Part shown: piece by piece, positions 7,635 through 11,006 of the stretch
Layout: each line of letters starts with the position of its first letter
How positions within the stretch are numbered: position 1 is the stretch's first letter
DNA from: Planctomyces sp.
Lineage (GTDB): Bacteria > Planctomycetota > Planctomycetia > Planctomycetales > Planctomycetaceae
Reading direction: 5' to 3'
Assembly (NCBI GenBank): GCA_005809115.1
Contig: SYLK01000576.1
Location: forward strand, 1 to 11,006
DNA: 11,006 nt
Notes under the pieces: generated by a model
What the model was told of the DNA's origin: nothing
The model's input: the letters and a program-made list of their open reading frames with translations, nothing else
Database searches by the model: none
Translations under genes and position numbers: made by a program

Positions 7635-8519
7635 GTGTTGCTGCCCGACAGTTCCGGTGACCCCGGCTCGCCATCCCAGACCCCGCTGTCCCCGCTGGAA
7701 TCGGCCACGTCCGCCGCTGCGGCAATCGAACTGATCGTGATGGGAACGGGCACGAGCGTGGGAGTACCCGTCGCCGGCTGCGACTGCTCGGTCTGCCGAT
7801 CCTCGAATCCCCGGAATCAGCGGACGCGCACCGGCGTGCTGGTCCGCGCTCCACTGGGGGAATTCGTGATCGATACGGGCCCCGAACTCCGGCTGCAGCT
7901 CGTCAGTGCCCAGGCCAGCCTGGTGCGTGCGGCTGTCTTCACCCACTCGCACGCCGATCATATCATGGGGCTGGACGACCTGCGAATTTTTGGCTTCCGC
8001 CTGAAGGACGCGATTCCCCTGTACTGCGAAGAACCGGTTGAGACGCAGCTCCGCCAGACGTTTGCCTATGCGTTCACAGACCCCGTCACACATTCGCATG
8101 AATTCGCCGCGCCACGGCTGCGGTTCGAAACCATCCGTCCCGGCATCCCGTTTCAGCTGCTGGGACTGGAGATACTGCCGCTGAGACTGCTGCACGGCAG
8201 ACTCCCGGTGCTGGGATTTCGCATCGGGAATGTCGCGTTCTGCACGGACGTCTCGACGATTCCCGCGGAAAGCCTCGAGATGCTCCGAAACCTGGACATC
8301 CTGATCATAGATGCGCTGCGCTACTCGCCTCACCCGACCCATCTGAGTGTCAGTGGCGCGCTGAAGCACATCCGCCGGCTCAGCCCCGGGCAGGCATGGC
8401 TGACCCATATGTCGCACGAGCTGGACTATGAAACACTGGTTCAGGAACTGCCTTCGGGTGTGGCACCGGCCTACGACGGCCTGAGAATCCCGCTGTCCGG
8501 CGGGTCCCGTTCGGCCTGA
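7635..8519 (+). CDS. MBL-fold metallo-hydrolase, PhnP-like (phosphoribosyl 1,2-cyclic phosphodiesterase family)
   Basis: A 294-residue metallo-beta-lactamase-fold hydrolase. The metal-binding signature THSHADH contains H104, H106, D108 and H109. The further metal ligands are probably H187 (RLLHGRLP) and D205 (FCTDVSTIP), with H258/H261 in THMSH. The sequence begins its conserved part at about residue 31, with IELIVMGTGTSVGVPV followed by GCDCSVC (C49, C51, C54). This Cys cluster matches the structural zinc site of PhnP, the phosphodiesterase that opens 5-phosphoribosyl 1,2-cyclic phosphate in C-P lyase pathways. No phn genes are nearby, so the substrate may be another cyclic or diester phosphate. 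The first ~30 residues are Ser/Pro/Ala-rich and look unconserved; starting at the internal GTG 7737 or ATG 7740 would give a more ordinary N-terminus. The GTG at 7635 is chosen for its Shine-Dalgarno. The gene is divergent from the sulfotransferase and followed by the secreted protein gene on the same strand. Confidence 0.88.
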   Translation: MLLPDSSGDPGSPSQTPLSPLESATSAAAAIELIVMGTGTSVGVPVAGCDCSVCRSSNPRNQRTRTGVLVRAPLGEFVIDTGPELRLQLVSAQASLVRAAVFTHSHADHIMGLDDLRIFGFRLKDAIPLYCEEPVETQLRQTFAYAFTDPVTHSHEFAAPRLRFETIRPGIPFQLLGLEILPLRLLHGRLPVLGFRIGNVAFCTDVSTIPAESLEMLRNLDILIIDALRYSPHPTHLSVSGALKHIRRLSPGQAWLTHMSHELDYETLVQELPSGVAPAYDGLRIPLSGGSRSA

Positions 8520-8791
8520 TGGTCAGACCTTACCGGAGCGCGGGACAATCGGCAGAGGCTGCCGATTCCTGTCGGAACTCCGCAGTCTGGGAAGGTTCGG
8601 GGTGTCGGGACGAGTTCGACCGGAATGATCGGGTTAATCCCGTCAAGATCGCCAGTCCCCGCCACCGATACCGACAGCAAACACTTCACGCTGAGTTTCC
8701 TGCGCAGACACGTGGATGTTTCGAAAGCAGGTCACCAGTTGGTGAAGTGGTCAGCCTGGGCCTGATGTCCCGTTACGCGAAGGACCACGGA
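8520..8791 (+). other. Intergenic stretch upstream of the secreted protein gene
   Basis: The 272-bp region is open in the frame of the downstream gene right back to an ATG that overlaps the MBL stop (TGATG at 8517-8521). The encoded peptide is Arg/Ser-rich and unlike a domain, and it would bury the signal peptide, so I treat it as non-coding. A small CGGG-TTAAT-CCCG hairpin (8630-8642) is present. No convincing promoter was found. Confidence 0.4.
8781..8784 (+). promoter_or_regulatory. Shine-Dalgarno for the secreted protein gene
   Basis: AGGA lies 7 nt before the ATG at 8792. It supports the start that places the signal peptide at the N-terminus over the in-frame ATGs at 8519 and 8765. Confidence 0.55.
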
Positions 8792-10417
8792 ATGAATTTC
8801 CGTAAACTGTTCAGATCAATGGGCGGGACACTGCTGGCGGTGAGCCTCGGAACGGCGGCAGCGGCTGACGGACCACTGATGACGAACGCGCGGCAGTTTC
8901 GGATTCCGTTTGAACTCGACAACGCGCCGGGGCGGTCGCCCCGCGGATTCGCCGTACTGTTTGGATCGCCCGACGGGGGGAACACCTGGAAGCAGCTGCA
9001 GAGCGTCGCGGCAGAGCAGCAGTATTTTGAATTCACGGCTCCGGCTGACGGAACATACGCCTTCGCAGTGCGCATGATGGATGGTCAGGGAGTGCTGCAG
9101 TCAGCCATCGCGGGCAGCCGTCCGGAGCTGGAGGTGGTGGTGGACTCCACGCCGCCGGAGATTGAACTCAGGCTGATCGAAACATCGCCGGGGCAGGTGA
9201 CAGTCAGCTGGATTGTGGCGGATCCGGCGATCGATCTGCAGACGCTGAATCTGGAATACCGCGAGGGTCAGGATGGCCGCTGGAAGACCGTGAGCGTGAC
9301 ACCGGCAGCCAGCGGGCAGGCGGCACTGCAGGCGACTCCCGGCACCGTGGTATCAGCCCGGGCGGCAGTGAGTGATCAGGCGGGTAATCAGCATGACAGC
9401 ACAGCTCAGCTGGTGCTGAGACGCAGCGAAGCGATGTCTCCGGTCGTCATCCGCCCCCAGGCGGTCAAGCTGTCTCAGCAGCCGCTGGGACCATCGCCGT
9501 TTGCATCGCCCCCGGCCGCGAATCTTCCGTCGCCGACTTCGGCCCCGGTTTCTTCCACAGCAGACGTCGGTCCTGCGGTCAGCGATGTGACAGGTGTCTC
9601 TGCAGCCCGCGGACTCACCGATCCCGGGCAGTACGCAGACCCCGGTCCGATGCGACACGTGGCCGAGACTCCGCGAACCGTTGCTCCTGCGGCTCGTTCC
9701 GTGGAATCGGCCGCGCTACCCGATCTGACATATGGGATGCCCGGAGAGGACAAGTCGGCGGCGGCCGTCTCGGATCTTGTGAACAGCAGGATCTTTGAGA
9801 TTTCCTATCAACTGGAGGAGGTCGGGCCTTCCGGGGTGGGGTCTGTGGAATTGTTTGTCACCGAAGACGGGGGCCAGCAGTGGTTTCGCTATGGTGCCGA
9901 CAGCGACCTGCAGAGTCCGTTTCAGGTTGATGTGCAGGGTGAAGGATCATTCGGTTTTGCCGTCCGAGTTCGTAACGGGCTGGGCTTTGCTGACCCGCCC
10001 CCGCAGCCGGGTGAGCCACCGACAGTCGTCGTCACCGTGGATGAAACGCCTCCGGCGATCGAGTTTCCTCAGCCCGCTGTGACGCCGGAACGTGGTGGCG
10101 CCGTCGATCTCAGGTGGCGCGTGTCGGATCGTAATCCCTCGTCAGCGCCGGTGCGTCTGGAGTCCGCTGCCAGCCCGGCTGGACCATGGTCACCGGTATT
10201 TGAGTGGCAGCAGGATCCGGGTGGATATCGCTGGCCGGTTCGTACCGGGACTGCCTCGACGATGTACTTTCGGCTGCTGGCCCGGGACCAGGCGGGCAAC
10301 GTAGTCTCGGCACAGCCCCCGCAGCCAGTGCTGATCGACATGCAGCGTCCCGTGGCGCGTGGACTGCGAGTTCAGGCAGTGGCGGCTTCGAAGGCCGTCG
10401 GCATTCAGACGCCTTGA
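8792..10417 (+). CDS. Secreted protein with two homologous Ig/fibronectin-like modules
   Basis: A 541-residue protein of unknown function. It opens with a typical signal peptide: basic MNFRKLFR, a hydrophobic core at about 10-20, and TAAAAD with cleavage probably after Ala24 or Ala25. Two long modules follow, at about 37-208 and 334-517. They share landmarks in the same order: DGGNTW/DGGQQW (61, 359), FAVR (91, 389), DSTPPEIEL/DETPPAIEF (118, 417) and DQAGN (195, 499). The TPP and DQAGN motifs are typical of bacterial Ig-like or fibronectin-like beta-sandwich repeats. A Pro/Ser/Ala-rich linker of about 120 residues (212-330) joins them. No enzyme motif, LPXTG, lipobox or C-terminal anchor is visible, so it is probably periplasmic or extracellular and may bind or scaffold. 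The MBL gene lies 272 bp upstream on the same strand; operon linkage is uncertain. An inverted repeat begins 18 bp after the stop. Expression and export are inferred from the signal peptide and Shine-Dalgarno. Confidence 0.85.
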   Translation: MNFRKLFRSMGGTLLAVSLGTAAAADGPLMTNARQFRIPFELDNAPGRSPRGFAVLFGSPDGGNTWKQLQSVAAEQQYFEFTAPADGTYAFAVRMMDGQGVLQSAIAGSRPELEVVVDSTPPEIELRLIETSPGQVTVSWIVADPAIDLQTLNLEYREGQDGRWKTVSVTPAASGQAALQATPGTVVSARAAVSDQAGNQHDSTAQLVLRRSEAMSPVVIRPQAVKLSQQPLGPSPFASPPAANLPSPTSAPVSSTADVGPAVSDVTGVSAARGLTDPGQYADPGPMRHVAETPRTVAPAARSVESAALPDLTYGMPGEDKSAAAVSDLVNSRIFEISYQLEEVGPSGVGSVELFVTEDGGQQWFRYGADSDLQSPFQVDVQGEGSFGFAVRVRNGLGFADPPPQPGEPPTVVVTVDETPPAIEFPQPAVTPERGGAVDLRWRVSDRNPSSAPVRLESAASPAGPWSPVFEWQQDPGGYRWPVRTGTASTMYFRLLARDQAGNVVSAQPPQPVLIDMQRPVARGLRVQAVAASKAVGIQTP

Positions 10418-10434
10418 AATCGCCTGGCTGGACC

Positions 10435-10482
10435 AGATTCCGTTGCGGGAAGCTCCGCCAGCGGATGCGTCTGACGGAATCT
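10435..10482. terminator. Inverted repeat after the secreted protein gene, possible terminator
   Basis: AGATTCCGT (10435-10443) and ACGGAATCT (10474-10482) are perfect 9-bp inverted copies. The 30-nt loop holds a nested GCGG-GAAGCT-CCGC hairpin (10445-10458). The element lies 18 bp after the stop at 10417 and is well placed to end or protect the transcript. There is no T-tract after it, so it is not a classical intrinsic terminator. Confidence 0.4.
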
Positions 10483-10545
10483 CCAGCCCGTGTCGTCATT
10501 CGATTCGGCTGAGACGACAGTGCTTTCTTTCGGCGGCAACGGCCA

Positions 10546-10572
10546 GAAACCCCGGCCGGAAACCCCGGCCGG
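10546..10572. repeat. Two tandem 13-bp GC-rich repeats forming a hairpin
   Basis: The unit GAAACCCCGGCCG occurs twice, exactly and without a gap (10546-10558, 10559-10571). Each copy, with the next base, contains the self-complementary CCGGCCGG (10552-10559 and 10565-10572). The two can pair as an 8-bp all-GC stem with a 5-nt loop AAACC. No T-run follows. It could be a structural or terminator-like element, or simply a slippage duplication. Confidence 0.6.
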
Positions 10573-10575
10573 ATA

Positions 10576-10604
10576 CTGTCAGGGTTGCCGGAACCGTGTA
10601 CAAT
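10576..10604 (+). promoter_or_regulatory. Possible sigma70-type promoter for comB
   Basis: CTGTCA (10576-10581, 4/6 match to TTGACA) and TACAAT (10599-10604, 5/6 match to TATAAT) are separated by 17 bp. This is the best promoter-like pair I found in the window. It would give a comB leader of about 150 nt. It is a by-eye call in a phylum whose promoters are poorly defined. Confidence 0.35.
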
Positions 10605-10631
10605 CCGTGCCCTGCACCGCTGGCTCCCCGC

Positions 10632-10648
10632 ACATCCGGGGGGGATGT
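10632..10648 (+). other. Leader hairpin upstream of comB
   Basis: ACATCC (10632-10637) and GGATGT (10643-10648) pair around a loop of five G residues. It would lie inside the presumed comB leader transcript. No known riboswitch consensus is recognised. Confidence 0.25.
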
Positions 10649-10703
10649 CAGTGCGGCTTCACGGGACCTGACGGCATGGACCAGCAGTGGGGATGCCGGG
10701 GGG

Positions 10704-10717
10704 TTCGAATGTTCGAA
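10704..10717. promoter_or_regulatory. TTCGAA-TG-TTCGAA palindrome, possible operator
   Basis: Two copies of the self-complementary TTCGAA are separated by TG, centred about 53 bp before the comB ATG. The form is that of a dimeric repressor site, but I do not recognise it as a known operator. It lies downstream of the putative promoter, where a bound protein could block elongation. Confidence 0.25.
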
Positions 10718-10763
10718 GTCTGCTGAGTCGGTGCCGGACTTCAGGATCAACCGCTGATTTCTC

Positions 10764-11006
10764 ATGAAAACACCGCTCTACGTCTGGCCGCTGCCGTCCC
10801 TGTGTGATGTGGACCGCCTGGAAGGTGGCGTCGCCGTTATCATTGACATTCTCCGTGCTTCGACAACCATCGTGGCCGCTCTGGGAAATGGTGCTGCGAG
10901 GGTCATTCCCTGCGGGACGGTCGCCGACGCAGAGGACGTACGACTCCGACTCACTCCGGAGACAATTCTCCTTGGCGGTGAACGGGGAGGCATCCGGATC
11001 AGAGGA
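10764..11006 (+). CDS. comB: 2-phosphosulfolactate phosphatase (ComB), 3' partial
   Basis: Only the first 81 residues are in the window; the frame is open at the last base. The segment carries the ComB family signatures IDILRASTTIVAAL (27-40) and LLGGERGG (69-76), the latter being where the family's conserved ERGG lies. ComB is a Mg-dependent phosphatase that converts 2-phospho-3-sulfolactate to sulfolactate in methanogen coenzyme M synthesis. Homologues also occur in many bacteria, where sulfolactate or another role is possible. ATG 10764 is used because it precedes the conserved YVWPLPS start region directly. No good Shine-Dalgarno is present; AGGA at 10743-10746 is too far upstream at 17 nt. 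The gene stands alone on the + strand after a 346-bp spacer, with no other coenzyme M or sulfolactate gene visible. Identification is strong although partial. Confidence 0.9.
   Translation, partial: MKTPLYVWPLPSLCDVDRLEGGVAVIIDILRASTTIVAALGNGAARVIPCGTVADAEDVRLRLTPETILLGGERGGIRIRG

Larger units (their letters stand above)
10418..10763 (+). other. Structured intergenic region before comB
   Basis: These 346 bp hold no convincing gene; the short frames crossing them have no Shine-Dalgarno, domain or signal peptide. The region does contain an inverted repeat near the upstream stop, a tandem GC repeat, a possible promoter, a G-rich hairpin and a TTCGAA palindrome, each listed separately. A small RNA or a long comB leader cannot be excluded. 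Confidence 0.5.

Noticed and set aside
7467..8417. 317-codon upstream extension of the sulfotransferase frame
   Set aside because: It is antisense to the MBL gene, has no domain, and would make the protein far longer than the family.
8517..8521. TGATG stop-start overlap suggesting translational coupling of the MBL gene to a longer secreted protein frame
   Set aside because: Starting there would place a clear signal peptide 91 residues inside the protein; the ATG at 8792 has its own Shine-Dalgarno.
10546..10572. Possible CRISPR array
   Set aside because: Only two adjacent 13-bp units with no spacers, and no cas gene in the window.
10698..10717. GGTTCGAA resembling a tRNA T-loop
   Set aside because: No acceptor stem, anticodon arm or CCA-type 3' end can be fitted around it.
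10359..10757. Open frames of 70-130 codons across the spacer before comB
   Set aside because: No ribosome binding site, domain or signal peptide; several overlap one another in different frames and both strands.

Overview
The window is a GC-rich, gene-dense chromosomal segment. Its gene content points to a planctomycete (Planctomycetota, probably a Planctomycetaceae-like lineage): an ASPIC/UnbV FG-GAP protein, a DUF790 nuclease-like protein, a sulfotransferase with a hydrophobic N-terminal segment, a secreted protein with Ig-like modules and a bacterial ComB homologue. This lineage call is inference from gene content; there is no rRNA or other marker gene here.

Layout, left to right: (1) the 3' part of an exported VCBS/FG-GAP plus ASPIC/UnbV (CRTAC1-like) protein, + strand. 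It converges on and overlaps by 13 bp (2) a large SWIM zinc-finger/SNF2 helicase on the - strand. A 261-bp divergent spacer separates this from (3) a DUF790 (Bax1-like, PD-(D/E)XK-type) protein on +. Its 3' end converges on and overlaps by 18 bp (4) a sulfotransferase on -. A 168-bp divergent spacer follows, then (5) a PhnP-like metallo-beta-lactamase-fold phosphodiesterase on + and (6) a secreted two-module protein on +. After this comes a structured 346-bp intergenic region with a 9-bp inverted repeat, a 13-bp tandem repeat that folds into a GC hairpin, a possible sigma70-type promoter and a TTCGAA palindrome. The window ends in (7) the start of a 2-phosphosulfolactate phosphatase (comB) gene.

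The genes do not form one obvious pathway. The most suggestive pairing is the SNF2 ATPase with the DUF790 nuclease-like protein. They share a divergent control region, and archaeal DUF790 (Bax1) works with an SF2 helicase (XPB), so a helicase-nuclease DNA repair role is plausible but unproven. The sulfotransferase/MBL pair is likewise divergent. No CRISPR array, insertion sequence, tRNA, rRNA or prophage gene is visible. Many long open frames lie antisense to the real genes; they are read as GC-driven shadows.
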